Position numbers and translations under genes: made by a program
Shown here: positions 25,369 to 34,090 of the stretch, in pieces
Position numbering within the stretch: position 1 is the first letter of the stretch
Layout of the letters: every line of letters begins with the position of its first letter
Notes under the pieces: model-generated
The model's database searches: none
Told to the model about the DNA's origin: nothing
What the model saw: only the letters and a program-made list of their open reading frames with translations
From: Nocardioides sp. CFH 31398
GTDB lineage: Bacteria > Actinomycetota > Actinomycetes > Propionibacteriales > Nocardioidaceae
Assembly (NCBI RefSeq): GCF_022436705.1
Contig: NZ_JAKUHT010000021.1
Coordinates: 54,132 to 118,131, forward strand
DNA: 64,000 nucleotides
Reading direction: 5' to 3'

Positions 25369-26874
25369 GTGACGTCGAGCCCGCGCCTGCCGGAGCCCGA
25401 GGGACTGCGCGAGGCGTTCTGGGCGCTGCAGCAACGCTCCGCCGACTCCCCCGAGGCGTACGCCGAGGGCCCCGCCACGCTGCACGCCGACCCCGACGGG
25501 CTGCTCGTCGGCCACGAGGAGGTCGTCGCGGCGCTCGCCGCCCGGCCCGCCGCCACCGACGGCGGTCGCCTCACCGCGGCGCACGTGCAGACCATCGACG
25601 CCGACCACGCCCTGGTCGTGAGCGTCACGGCCCCCGCCGAGGGCGGCCGGGGGCAGCGGACCCAGCTGTGGGCCCGCACGCAGGACGGCTGGCGGGTCAC
25701 GGCCGCGCACGCCACCGGGCCCGCGCCGGCACTCGACACCCGCGTGTGGCGGGTCGTGGGCGACCCGCTCGTGCCGGGGGCGTCCGAGGGGCCCCTGGCC
25801 GGCGAGACCCTGGCGGTCAAGGACCTCTACGCCCTGGCCGGCCACCGCCGCGGCGCCGGCAACCCCGCGTGGCTGGCCCGTGCGCCGGTCGAGAAGCAGC
25901 ACGCCGCCGTCGTGTCCTCCCTCCTCGACGCCGGGGCCGACACCGTCGGCCTCACCCGGACCGACGAGCTCGCCTGGAGCCTGGCCGGCGCGAACCACCA
26001 CCACGGCACCCCTCCCAACCCCGCCGCCCCCGGGCGGCTGCCCGGCGGCTCGTCCAACGGCTCGGCGAGCGCGGTCGCGCTCGGTCACGTCAGCATCGGG
26101 CTGGGCACCGACACCGGCGGCTCCATCCGGGTGCCGGCGTCGTACCAGGGCCTGTTCGGGATCCGGAGCACCCACGGCGCGGTGCCGCGCGACGGGCTGC
26201 TGCCGCTCGCGCCGTCGTACGACACGGTCGGGTGGCTGACCCGCGACGCCGACCTCCTCGCCCGGGTCGGCGACGTCCTGCTGCCCCCGCGCCCCTCGCC
26301 CCGCTCGGCCGAGCTCGTCCTGTGCCGGGGGCTGCTGACCGAGGCCGACCCCGAGGTCGCCGCCGTCGTCGAGGGCTGGGCGGACCGCGTCGGGATGGTC
26401 GTGCGCGAGCCCTTCGACACCGGCGCCCTGCCCGCGTGGCGGCAGGCGTGGTCGACCATCCAGTCCCACGAGGCCTGGCAGGCGCACGGCCGCTGGCTCG
26501 CGCGGCACCTCGACGACCTCGGGCCCGACGTCCGCGGCCGCGTCGAGGCCGCCGCCGCTCTCGAGCCGGACGACGTCCGCCGCGCCACCGCCCTCGCCGC
26601 GACCGCCCGCCGCCGCATCCTGGAGCTGGTGGGCGACCGCGTCCTGGTGCTCCCGGCCGCCGCCACCGTCGCGCCGCGGCTGGGCGTCGGGCCGGCGGAG
26701 GTCGCCCGCGTCCGTGAGGCCACCCTCCGGCTGACATGCCTGGCCGGGCTGGCCGGGCTGCCCGCCGTCACCGTGCCGGGACGGACCGCCTCCGGGCTGC
26801 CCGCCGGCGTCTGCCTGCTCGCGGCGCCCGGCCGCGACCACGACCTGCTCGACCTCGTCAGGAGAGAACGATGA
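25369..26874 (+). CDS. AtzH-like domain fused to amidase
   Basis: The 501-residue protein has an NTF2-like AtzH (DUF3225) domain at about 10-115 and an amidase-signature domain at 130-500. The Ser-cisSer-Lys triad is intact: K151 in LAVKDLYAL, S228 in PGGSSNGSASA and S252 in GTDTGGSIRVP. In cyanuric acid degradation AtzH is separate and assists the amidase AtzF; here the two are one chain. It could hydrolyse allophanate- or ureide-like amides. It overlaps a hydroxyisourate hydrolase gene, pointing to purine or urea-derivative breakdown. The start is GTG 25369. Confidence 0.85.
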   Translation: MTSSPRLPEPEGLREAFWALQQRSADSPEAYAEGPATLHADPDGLLVGHEEVVAALAARPAATDGGRLTAAHVQTIDADHALVVSVTAPAEGGRGQRTQLWARTQDGWRVTAAHATGPAPALDTRVWRVVGDPLVPGASEGPLAGETLAVKDLYALAGHRRGAGNPAWLARAPVEKQHAAVVSSLLDAGADTVGLTRTDELAWSLAGANHHHGTPPNPAAPGRLPGGSSNGSASAVALGHVSIGLGTDTGGSIRVPASYQGLFGIRSTHGAVPRDGLLPLAPSYDTVGWLTRDADLLARVGDVLLPPRPSPRSAELVLCRGLLTEADPEVAAVVEGWADRVGMVVREPFDTGALPAWRQAWSTIQSHEAWQAHGRWLARHLDDLGPDVRGRVEAAAALEPDDVRRATALAATARRRILELVGDRVLVLPAAATVAPRLGVGPAEVARVREATLRLTCLAGLAGLPAVTVPGRTASGLPAGVCLLAAPGRDHDLLDLVRRER

Positions 26875-27188
26875 CCTCGCTCAGCACCCACGTCCTGGAC
26901 TCCGTCCGCGGACGCCCCGCCGCCGGGATGGTCGTCGTCCTCCACGACGTCACCGGCGAGGCCCACCGCGGCTGCACCGACGACGACGGGCGGTTCCGCT
27001 TCGACGTCGAGCTCACCGCCGGTCGACACCAGCTGGTGTTCGAGTCGGGCCCCTGGTTCGCACTCTCCGGCACCGACTGCTTCCACCCCGAGGTGGTCGT
27101 CGCGTTCACGGTGCAGCCGGACGAGCCGCACGTGCACGCCGCGCTGCTGCTGAGCCCCTTCGCGTACACGACGTACCGCGGGAGCTGA
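26871..27188 (+). CDS. uraH: 5-hydroxyisourate hydrolase (transthyretin-like)
   Basis: The 105-residue enzyme hydrolyses 5-hydroxyisourate in the uricase route to allantoin. The diagnostic N-terminal LSTHVLD and C-terminal YRGS motifs are both present, with the active-site His and Arg region in between. GGAGAGAA precedes the ATG, which overlaps the amidase stop (ATGA). Urate oxidase and OHCU decarboxylase genes are not in this window, so the pathway is incomplete locally. Confidence 0.95.
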   Translation: MTSLSTHVLDSVRGRPAAGMVVVLHDVTGEAHRGCTDDDGRFRFDVELTAGRHQLVFESGPWFALSGTDCFHPEVVVAFTVQPDEPHVHAALLLSPFAYTTYRGS

Positions 27189-27222
27189 GCCGGTCCTCGC
27201 CGTCCGTGGGTACGGTCGCGGC

Positions 27223-28059
27223 ATGACGACGGTGGCGGTGCTGGGAGCCGGTGGGCTCGGGGCGGCGATGGCGCGCAGGCTGGGCGCCGAGGGGCACGAC
27301 GTGCGGCTGTGGAACCGCAGCGCCGACAAGGCGCGGGCGGTCGCCGACGGCGCCGAGAGGGTGACGGCGCACGACGACGCCGCCGAGGCGGTCCGTGGTG
27401 CGGACGCCGTCCTGACCGTGCTGCGCGACGCCGACGTCGTCGAGTCCGTGGTGCAGCCGCTGCTGGGCGAGGTGTCCGGCGTGTGGGTGCAGGCCTCGAC
27501 CGTCGGCCCCGCGGGCGCGGCCCGGCTCGGGTCGCTCGCCTCCGACGCGGGTGTCGACTACCTCGACGCCCCGGTCTCCGGCAGCACCCAGCCCGCCGAG
27601 CAGGGCACGCTGCTGTGGCTGGTGGCCGGCTCCGACGACACCGTCGAGGCGGCCCGGCCGGTGCTCGACGCGCTCGGGTCGGTGCAGAAGGTGGGCGACG
27701 GCACGTCGGAGGGCAGCGCCCTCAAGCTCGTCGTCAACGCGTGGTTGACGATCGCGACGGTCGGCATCAGCGACGTCCTGGACCTCGCGGACGGCCTCTC
27801 GGTCGACCACGACGCGCTCCGCGAGGCGCTGGACGGCGGCCCGCTGGCGATGCCGTACGCGACGATGAAGTCGAAGCTCATGGACGACGACGCCTACGAG
27901 CCCGGCTTCGCCACCGAGAACGCGCTGAAGGACCTCCACCTCGCCGCCGACGAGCACGCACCCAGCCCGCTGCTCGCGGAGGTGGCCGCCCGGCTGGCGC
28001 GGACGGTCGAGGACGGCCACGGCACCCAGGACGTCGCGGCGGTGCACCGCACCGCCTGA
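27223..28059 (+). CDS. NAD(P)-dependent beta-hydroxyacid dehydrogenase
   Basis: The 278-residue protein of the 3-hydroxyisobutyrate dehydrogenase family has the N-terminal nucleotide loop VAVLGAGGLGAAMARRL, the substrate-binding DAPVSGSTQPAEQG and the catalytic lysine at about K168 in GSALKLVVNAW. WNRSADKA suggests NADP preference, since a basic residue follows strand 2. The physiological substrate (hydroxyisobutyrate, tartronate semialdehyde, an imine or other) is not determined. It is 34 bases after uraH but not overlapping. Confidence 0.88.
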   Translation: MTTVAVLGAGGLGAAMARRLGAEGHDVRLWNRSADKARAVADGAERVTAHDDAAEAVRGADAVLTVLRDADVVESVVQPLLGEVSGVWVQASTVGPAGAARLGSLASDAGVDYLDAPVSGSTQPAEQGTLLWLVAGSDDTVEAARPVLDALGSVQKVGDGTSEGSALKLVVNAWLTIATVGISDVLDLADGLSVDHDALREALDGGPLAMPYATMKSKLMDDDAYEPGFATENALKDLHLAADEHAPSPLLAEVAARLARTVEDGHGTQDVAAVHRTA

Positions 28060-28115
28060 CGCGCCTCACCTCGTGTCGTGGCCCCGCTGTCGGTGGCGTG
28101 CTGCACGCTGCCGCC

Positions 28116-29213
28116 ATGGACACCACCGCCCTCACGCTGGCCCTCCTCCTGCTGCTGGTCGGCGTCGCCCTCGGCGCGCTGCTCGGCGTGCTGTGGGCCC
28201 GCCGTACGACGGACGCGTCGGCGACCACGGCCCTCCCGGCGGCCCTCGACGCCCTGGAGCGCCGCGCGGCGTCCGACGCCGTGGTCCGCGACGGGCTGCG
28301 TCGAATCGGCGCGCAGGTGGAGGCCCTCGACCGGGAGCGCTCGGACCACCAGGGCGAGCTCCGGGCGCAGGTGGCGGAGATGGCCCGCAGCACCGAGGCC
28401 CTGCGGCGTGAGACCGGTGCGCTGTCGACGGCGCTGCGCCGTCCCCAGGTCCGCGGTCGGTGGGGGGAGCTGCACCTGCGCCGCACCGTCGAGGTCGCCG
28501 GCCTGGTGCACCGCTGCGACTTCACCGAGCAGGTGCGCCTGGACGACGGCTCGCTGCGCCCCGACCTCGTCGTCCACCTCGCGGGTGGCCGCTCGGTGGT
28601 GGTGGACGCCAAGGTCGCCCTCGACGCCTTCCTCGACGCGGGCGAGGCCGACGACCCGGAGGAGGTCGCCGCCCACCTGCGCCGCCACGTCCGCCAGCTC
28701 CGGACCCACGTCGACACCCTCGCGGGCAAGGCCTACTGGCGGGCACTGCCCGACAGCACGGAGTTCGTGGTGCTGTTCGTCCCCGCGGAGGCGGTGCTGT
28801 CGGCCGCCCTCGAGACCGACCGCGACCTCCTCGAGCACGCCGCCGCCCGCCAGGTCGTCCTCGCGAGCCCGACGACGTTGATCGCGCTGCTGCGCACGGT
28901 CGCCCAGGGCTGGCGCCACCAGGCCCTCTCGGACCAGGCCGCCGAGGTCCAGCGCCTCGGCCGTGAGCTGCACGAGCGTCTCGCCACGATGAGCGAGCAC
29001 CTCGACAAGGTCGGCCGCTCCCTCACGTCGACGGTCGCGGCCTGGAACTCCGCGGTCGGCTCGCTCGAGGGCCGGGTGCTCGTCACCGCCCGCAAGTTCG
29101 GCGACCTCGGCGTCACCGACAACCCGCTGGAGGGCCCCCGCCAGGTGGAGCTGATGCCACGCGAGCCCGTCGCGGACGAGCTCCTCCCGGCGCGTCGTCC
29201 TCGCAGCGCGTGA
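28116..29213 (+). CDS. rmuC: DNA recombination protein RmuC
   Basis: The 365-residue protein has one N-terminal membrane helix (ALLLLLVGVALGALLGVLWA), a coiled coil (about 40-110) and the RmuC nuclease-like domain with VRGRWGELHLRRTVEVAGL, RPDLVVHLAGGRSVVVDAKV and EFVVLFVPAEAVLSAAL. RmuC limits inversions at short inverted repeats in E. coli, notable given the inverted repeats in this window. The start is ATG 28116. Confidence 0.93.
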   Translation: MDTTALTLALLLLLVGVALGALLGVLWARRTTDASATTALPAALDALERRAASDAVVRDGLRRIGAQVEALDRERSDHQGELRAQVAEMARSTEALRRETGALSTALRRPQVRGRWGELHLRRTVEVAGLVHRCDFTEQVRLDDGSLRPDLVVHLAGGRSVVVDAKVALDAFLDAGEADDPEEVAAHLRRHVRQLRTHVDTLAGKAYWRALPDSTEFVVLFVPAEAVLSAALETDRDLLEHAAARQVVLASPTTLIALLRTVAQGWRHQALSDQAAEVQRLGRELHERLATMSEHLDKVGRSLTSTVAAWNSAVGSLEGRVLVTARKFGDLGVTDNPLEGPRQVELMPREPVADELLPARRPRSA

Positions 29214-29234
29214 GCTCCGACCTACGGTGACCCC

Positions 29235-29657
29235 GTGGGCCAGACCCAGCTGCGAGGGACGGCCGACCCCTCGTCGTACGAGGACGAGCAGGGTCCGCCG
29301 GTGCTGCTGCTCGCCCCGGCCCTGGTCGTCACCTTCCTCGGCCTCGACATCGCCCTCGGCCACGACCTGGGCCTGCTGTTCGGCCTCGGCTTCGTGACCG
29401 TGTGCGTCGGCCTCGGTCTGCTCGCGGAGGTCGAGGACTTCTTCCTCGCCGCGGTCCTGCCCCCGCTGATGATGCTCGGCTGCATGCTCGTGATCGGGAT
29501 CGCGATGCCGTCCGCCCTGGGCTTCCCCTCCGCGGGCGCCGTCGAGGGCGTGATCGCCGGCTTCGCCCACCACAGCTGGGCACTCGGCCTCGGCTACGTC
29601 ACCACGCTGATCATGCTCGGTGTCCGCGGCTACTCGATGCGGCTGCAGCGCATCTGA
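29235..29657 (+). CDS. Small membrane protein, unknown function
   Basis: The 140-residue protein has a polar 22-residue start and four hydrophobic segments (VLLLAPALVVTFLGLDIAL, LLFGLGFVTVCVGLGLLAEV, LPPLMMLGCMLVIGIAM, WALGLGYVTTLIMLGVRG). It resembles the small DUF6542-type membrane proteins of actinobacteria in length and layout, but I cannot confirm that assignment. The GTG start is 29235. Its stop is directly followed by a perfect 20-bp inverted repeat. Confidence 0.72.
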   Translation: MGQTQLRGTADPSSYEDEQGPPVLLLAPALVVTFLGLDIALGHDLGLLFGLGFVTVCVGLGLLAEVEDFFLAAVLPPLMMLGCMLVIGIAMPSALGFPSAGAVEGVIAGFAHHSWALGLGYVTTLIMLGVRGYSMRLQRI

Positions 29658-29710
29658 CCGAAGTGTGGTGGATCGTCCGAACCTGCTTCAGACGATCCAC
29701 CACACTTCGG
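29658..29710. terminator. Perfect 20-bp inverted repeat between convergent genes
   Basis: CCGAAGTGTGGTGGATCGTC and its exact complement enclose a 13-base loop. The element fills the gap between the stop codons of two convergent genes almost base for base (29657 to 29712). Its base composition is clearly lower in GC than the surroundings. It suits a bidirectional terminator, though no T-tract is present. Confidence 0.8.
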
Positions 29711-29711
29711 C

Positions 29712-30572
29712 CTACCCGACGAGGTTGGGCTGACCCTCGACGACCCGCAGGCTGGCCGGGTCACCCTCGATGGTCACCGTGCCGGCCACGGGCTGCCACG
29801 GCCCGCCGTTCAACCGGTACCGCGCGGACCACGTCGTGTCGACGCTCGGTTCGACGGTCTCGAAGGCGTCCTGGTAGCGGTAGGTGATGAACTCGCTGAT
29901 CGGCGTGCCCTCCTGGTAGGGCTGCCCCTCCCAGTCGGTCGTCTGGGTGGAGCCGTCGCCGTGGTGCCACTCGTACGACGTCGCGCTCGCCTCGAGGTCC
30001 AGCGACTGGCCCAGCAGGGCGATGGTCGTCGTCTTGGGCTCGTTCGTCGTCGAGAAGATGGTGTCGAAGTTGACCAGCGTCTCGCCCCCAGGTGGCTGCA
30101 GGGTGAGATCCGAGTCCGGGAGCGGCATGCGCTCGAAGGCCTCGTAGATCATCCCGGGAGTGATGACCGGCGCTGTTCCGCCTTCGCCCTCCTCGCCCGG
30201 CTCGACGCACACGTTGGGCAGAGTCTCAGTGCTTCCGTCGGGGTAGTACACGGTACGGCCCATCATGGTTCCCCCGTTCCCGCATTCGACGGTTCCGCCG
30301 CAGCCGTACCGGGCCTCTTCGGTCGTACCGCCTCCGCCGCCCTCGCAGATCGGGGTGTAGCCGATGGGTGGGCCCTGGGCACCGCCACCACTTTCGACGC
30401 CCTCGCCCCCGGTGCCCGGGTCGTAAGACCCCGGGCTCTCACCGGGGACACGTGCGTCAAACCAGCTGCCGCCTGGGTTGACCGGGTCCTCGGCGCGCGC
30501 GGGCATCTGACCCCCGAGCACAACCGTCAGGACTGCCAGCAGAAGACCCCAGCGCGCTAATGCGGAGACCAT
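29712..30572 (-). CDS. Secreted hypothetical protein (Sec signal peptide)
   Basis: The 286-residue protein has a signal peptide (ARWGLLLAVLTVVLGGQMPA followed by RAED, cleavage likely after ARA). The mature N-terminus is Gly/Ser/Pro-rich with cysteines in a PICEGGGGG and YGCGGTVECG region. The C-terminal ~130 residues look like a beta-rich, PKD-like domain (SYEWHHGDGSTQTTDW). No enzyme motif is seen. It starts one base after the stop of the lipoprotein gene upstream, so they are cotranscribed and probably act together at the cell surface. Confidence 0.78.
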   Translation of the reverse strand: MVSALARWGLLLAVLTVVLGGQMPARAEDPVNPGGSWFDARVPGESPGSYDPGTGGEGVESGGGAQGPPIGYTPICEGGGGGTTEEARYGCGGTVECGNGGTMMGRTVYYPDGSTETLPNVCVEPGEEGEGGTAPVITPGMIYEAFERMPLPDSDLTLQPPGGETLVNFDTIFSTTNEPKTTTIALLGQSLDLEASATSYEWHHGDGSTQTTDWEGQPYQEGTPISEFITYRYQDAFETVEPSVDTTWSARYRLNGGPWQPVAGTVTIEGDPASLRVVEGQPNLVG

Positions 30573-30573
30573 G

Positions 30574-31170
30574 TCAGGACGCCTCAGTCAGCTCGAGAAC
30601 TCGCCACCCAGAGGCGACTCGCTCAAGCTCGAAGGTGTAGGTCATGTCCTCTGGCGTGAAGACCTCGGGCTGCGCGTTCTCAGTGCGGAAAACTCGCTCC
30701 CTCGCACGGTCGAACCGCACGGCCGGCATCGATGCTGTCTCTTCCGAGGCAAAGCCGATTTGTTTTACGGTCCAGCCTTCGCTCTCGATTCGGCCACCCC
30801 TCCCGTAAAGCCGATTAAGGCTCCGCGAGATGTTCGTGCAGGCGCGGCAACCCTCCGCCGAGACGGCCTCGAAACCAGCGGTGTCACCGGTCACGGTCGC
30901 GAAGTTGAACACTTCGGTCCAGTAGTCGATGAACGCCTCCGCCCCCGCCGTCGACTCCTCTCGCGCCGCCTCCGGCATCTCCGGCGCCGCCTCCTCCGCG
31001 GCCTCGGACTCCGAGGGCGACGAGGGCGACGAGGGCGACGAGGAGGGCTCGGCCGAGGACGACGACGGCAGGATCGGGGTCGGCTCGGCCTCGGGCTCGT
31101 CGCCTCCGCCGCACCCGCCCACCAGCAGCGTGGCGGCGAGAAGCGTGGCCATCGACCCTCGTGCGCGCAT
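30574..31170 (-). CDS. DUF6318-like lipoprotein
   Basis: The 198-residue protein starts with a lipoprotein signal; the lipobox LLVGGC places the lipidated cysteine at about C20. A Ser/Pro/Glu-rich spacer (residues 35-70, encoded by GAC/GAG-rich short repeats) precedes a compact domain of about 120 residues, with AFIDYWTEVFNFATVTGDTA and a Cys pair CRACTN. This layout matches DUF6318. The frame continues far upstream, but ATG 31170 gives the proper signal; ATG at 31188 is possible. It is the first gene of the pair with the secreted protein. Confidence 0.8.
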   Translation of the reverse strand: MRARGSMATLLAATLLVGGCGGGDEPEAEPTPILPSSSSAEPSSSPSSPSSPSESEAAEEAAPEMPEAAREESTAGAEAFIDYWTEVFNFATVTGDTAGFEAVSAEGCRACTNISRSLNRLYGRGGRIESEGWTVKQIGFASEETASMPAVRFDRARERVFRTENAQPEVFTPEDMTYTFELERVASGWRVLELTEAS

Positions 31171-31304
31171 GACTGTTCCCCGTCCCATGTCCCGAGTGCG
31201 ACCCCATGACAGCCGCGTGCGCGGCACGTTACGTCGCGCAGCGAGGCAGGAAAAGGGGCAGTGGGGCGCCTGTGGACAGAGCGAGAACAGTGAAGCGAGG
31301 GGCC

Positions 31305-32441
31305 TCAGAGCCCGGCGGAGGCGGCCTCGATCGCGTCGGGTGAGAGGGCGTGGGCGATGGCCATGGCGGCGGCGCCCAGCAGGCCGGAGCGCTCGCCGGC
31401 GGCGGACGGCACGATCGACAGGTGCTCCGTCGCCAGGGGCAGCGAACGCTGGTAGACGGTCTCGCGGATGCCCGCCAGGAGGTGCTCGCCGGCCGCGGCG
31501 GTGGCGCCTCCGATGACGACGACGGAGGGGTTGATGAAGTTGACGATCATGGCCACCACCTCGCCGAGGTCGCGTCCGGCCTGACGCACGACCTGGACGG
31601 CGTCCCGGTCGCCGGCGCGCACGCGGGCGACGACGTCGGGGACGGACGACCCGAGGGCGCCGGCGAGGGCGGGTGAGCCGGCGACGGCCTCGAGGCACCC
31701 CTCGTTGCCGCAGCGGCACAGGACGCCGTCCGCGCGGGGGACGCGGATGTGGCCGACGTCCCCGGCGGTGCCCTGGGCGCCGCGCTGCAGCTCGCCGCCG
31801 GAGATGATCCCGCAGCCGATGCCCGTGGAGACCTTGATGAAGACCAGGTCGTCGACGCCGGCGAGGTGGGCGTGCCGCTCCCCCAGCGCCATGATGTTGA
31901 CGTCGTTGTCGATGAGCACGGGGACGTCGAACCCGCGCTGCACGTGCGCCGGGACGTCGTAGGCGTCCCACCCCGGCATGATCGGCGGGTTGATCGCCCG
32001 ACCCGTCGAGTGCTCGACGGGGCCGGGCAGGCCGATGCCGATGGCGGCGAGGTCGGCGTCCGCGCGGCCCGCGGAGGTCAGCAGCGACCGGACGGACTGC
32101 TCCACCCACGCGAGGACGGCGTCGGGCCCGTCGGCGATGTCGAGGTCGGCACGCACCTCGGCGAGCACCGTGCCCGCGAGGTCCGACAGGCCGGCGCGGG
32201 CGTGGGTCGCACCGAGGTCGACGCCGGCCACGACGCGGGCGGCCGGGTTCAGCGCCAGCAGGGACGGCGGGCGGCCGCCGGTCGACACCGCGTCGCCGTA
32301 CGGCGCCACCAGGCCCATGCGCATCAGGACGTCGACGCGCGCCGCGACGGTCGAGCGCGCGAGGCCGGTCACCTCCACCAGCTGCGCACGGGTGCGCGGC
32401 TGGCCGTCGCGCAGCAGCGCGAACACGTCCCCGGCTCTCAC
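31305..32441 (-). CDS. ROK-family transcriptional repressor
   Basis: The 378-residue protein has an N-terminal winged helix (PRTRAQLVEVTGLARSTVAA) and a C-terminal sugar-kinase-like ROK domain, with the zinc signature CRCGNEGCLEAVAG and GVDLGATHARAGLSDLAGTV. Such proteins repress sugar operons and release DNA on binding a sugar or phosphorylated sugar. It is divergent from the CUT2 importer gene, and a near-perfect inverted repeat lies between them. I placed the start at GTG 32441, just before the helix-turn-helix; a longer form to 32483 would run through the operator-like sequence. Confidence 0.9.
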   Translation of the reverse strand: MRAGDVFALLRDGQPRTRAQLVEVTGLARSTVAARVDVLMRMGLVAPYGDAVSTGGRPPSLLALNPAARVVAGVDLGATHARAGLSDLAGTVLAEVRADLDIADGPDAVLAWVEQSVRSLLTSAGRADADLAAIGIGLPGPVEHSTGRAINPPIMPGWDAYDVPAHVQRGFDVPVLIDNDVNIMALGERHAHLAGVDDLVFIKVSTGIGCGIISGGELQRGAQGTAGDVGHIRVPRADGVLCRCGNEGCLEAVAGSPALAGALGSSVPDVVARVRAGDRDAVQVVRQAGRDLGEVVAMIVNFINPSVVVIGGATAAAGEHLLAGIRETVYQRSLPLATEHLSIVPSAAGERSGLLGAAAMAIAHALSPDAIEAASAGL

Positions 32442-32482
32442 GCACGCAGTAGACCACCCCGGCCTTCTGAACGTCCAGGACA

Positions 32483-32512
32483 AGACTTTTGCAAGTGTCT
32501 CGACAAAAGACT
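32483..32512. promoter_or_regulatory. Putative ROK operator
   Basis: AGACTTTTG (32483-32491) and CAAAAGACT (32504-32512) form an inverted repeat with one mismatch and a 12-base spacer, AT-rich against the local background. It lies midway in the 86-base divergent gap between the repressor and the importer, a suitable place to control both. Confidence 0.6.
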
Positions 32513-32527
32513 GTGGCGAGTGACACA

Positions 32528-34090
32528 GTGCGGCGCGTGACCAGTCCAGCCGACTCCACCCTCGCCGCGGAGCACGAGCCCACCCACGGCCCCGTGCTCC
32601 GCGTCCGCGGGGTCACGAAGAGCTTCAACGGCAACGTCGTCCTCCACGACGCCGACCTCGACCTCCACCCCGGCCAGGTGCTCGGGCTCGTGGGCGAGAA
32701 CGGCGCCGGCAAGTCGACGCTCATGAAGGTGCTCGCCGGCGTCCACCCGCCCACGGCCGGCACCGTCGAGCTCGACGGCAGGCCGGTCACCTTCAGCCAC
32801 CCGGTCCAGGCGCAGAAGGCCGGCGTCTCGACCGTCTTCCAGGAGTTCAACCTCCTGGGCGAGCGCACCGTGGCGGAGAACGTCTGGCTCGGCCGCGAGC
32901 CCCGCCGCCGCGGCCTCGTGGACGTCGCCGCCATGGTCCGCGACACCACCGCCCTCCTCGAGGACCTCGGCGTCCAGGGCCTCGACGCCACCCGCCGGGT
33001 CCGCAGCCTCTCGGTCGCCGAGCAGCAGATCGTCGAGATCGCCAAGGCCACCAGCCTCGACGCCCGCGTCATCCAGATGGACGAGCCGACGGCGGCCCTG
33101 GCCGACCACGAGGTCGCGCTCCTCTACTCGATCATCCGCACGCTCACCGCCCGCGGCGTCGCGATCGTCTACGTCTCGCACCGGCTCAAGGAGATCTTCG
33201 ACCTCTGCGACGTCGTCACGGTCCTGAAGGACGGCGCCCAGGTCGCCACCGAGCCGATCGGCGACCTCGACGAGGCCCGCCTCGTCCGCCTCATGGTCGG
33301 CCGCACCCTCGACGCCTTCTTCCCCGACCCGGTCCCCGGGACCGCCCCCGGCGAGCCGCGTCTCGAGCTGCGCGGGGCCGGCAACGGCTACGTCGACGGC
33401 GTCGACCTCACGCTGCGCGCCGGCGAGATCGTCGGGGTCGCCGGCCTGCAGGGCTCCGGGCGCACCGAGCTGCTCGAGGCCGTCTTCGGCGTGACCCCGC
33501 TGACGCGCGGCGAGATGACGCTGGCCGGGAGGAAGGTCAGGCCCCGGACGCCGCGGCAGGCCGTCCGCGCCGGGCTCGCCCTCATCACCGAGGACCGCAA
33601 GGCCACCGGCCTGGCGCTGAACCAGTCCATCCTCGACAACACCCTCGGCGTCGTCCGCGCCGTCTTCCCGCGCCGCACCGGCGCTGCCCGCCGCGACGTC
33701 GGCGGCCTGCTGTCCACCCTCGCGGTCTCCGCCCGGGCGCTGTCGCAGGAGGTCCGCCTGCTCTCCGGCGGCAACCAGCAGAAGGTTGTCCTGGCCCGCT
33801 GGCTGGCCACCGACCCGACCGTCGTCCTCATGGACGAGCCGACCCGCGGCGTCGACGTCGGCGCCAAGTACTCCATCTACGAGGTCATGCGTCGGCTCGC
33901 CGCCGACGGCAAGGCCGTCCTCATGGTCTCCAGCGAGCTGCCCGAGGTGATCGGCATGTCCGACCGGATCCTGGTGATGCGCGACGGCCGCCTGGCCGGC
34001 GAGCTGCCGCCGTCGTCGAGCGAGGAGGACGTCCTCGCCCTCGCGGCCGGCGTCCACTCCCGCGAGGCCGGGACGGGGGCCGCGTCGTGA
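32528..34090 (+). CDS. Sugar ABC importer ATP-binding protein (CUT2, RbsA/XylG-like)
   Basis: The 520-residue protein has two fused ABC domains: Walker A GLVGENGAGKSTLMKVL in the first and the degenerate GVAGLQGSGRTELLEAV in the second, as in ribose/xylose-type CUT2 ATPases. Signatures are SVAEQQIVEIAKA and LSGGNQQKVVLARWL; the second Walker B is VVLMDEPTRGVDVG. GTG 32528 was chosen; GTG 32537 is equally possible and the frame is open upstream. It overlaps the first permease gene by 4 nt. The whole import system is encoded in order ATPase, permease, permease, binding protein. Confidence 0.93.
   Translation: MRRVTSPADSTLAAEHEPTHGPVLRVRGVTKSFNGNVVLHDADLDLHPGQVLGLVGENGAGKSTLMKVLAGVHPPTAGTVELDGRPVTFSHPVQAQKAGVSTVFQEFNLLGERTVAENVWLGREPRRRGLVDVAAMVRDTTALLEDLGVQGLDATRRVRSLSVAEQQIVEIAKATSLDARVIQMDEPTAALADHEVALLYSIIRTLTARGVAIVYVSHRLKEIFDLCDVVTVLKDGAQVATEPIGDLDEARLVRLMVGRTLDAFFPDPVPGTAPGEPRLELRGAGNGYVDGVDLTLRAGEIVGVAGLQGSGRTELLEAVFGVTPLTRGEMTLAGRKVRPRTPRQAVRAGLALITEDRKATGLALNQSILDNTLGVVRAVFPRRTGAARRDVGGLLSTLAVSARALSQEVRLLSGGNQQKVVLARWLATDPTVVLMDEPTRGVDVGAKYSIYEVMRRLAADGKAVLMVSSELPEVIGMSDRILVMRDGRLAGELPPSSSEEDVLALAAGVHSREAGTGAAS

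Noticed and set aside
30574..33072. An 832-residue minus-strand protein
   Set aside because: Only the last 198 residues are protein-like (a lipoprotein with its own signal). The rest is a shadow of the ROK and ABC genes.
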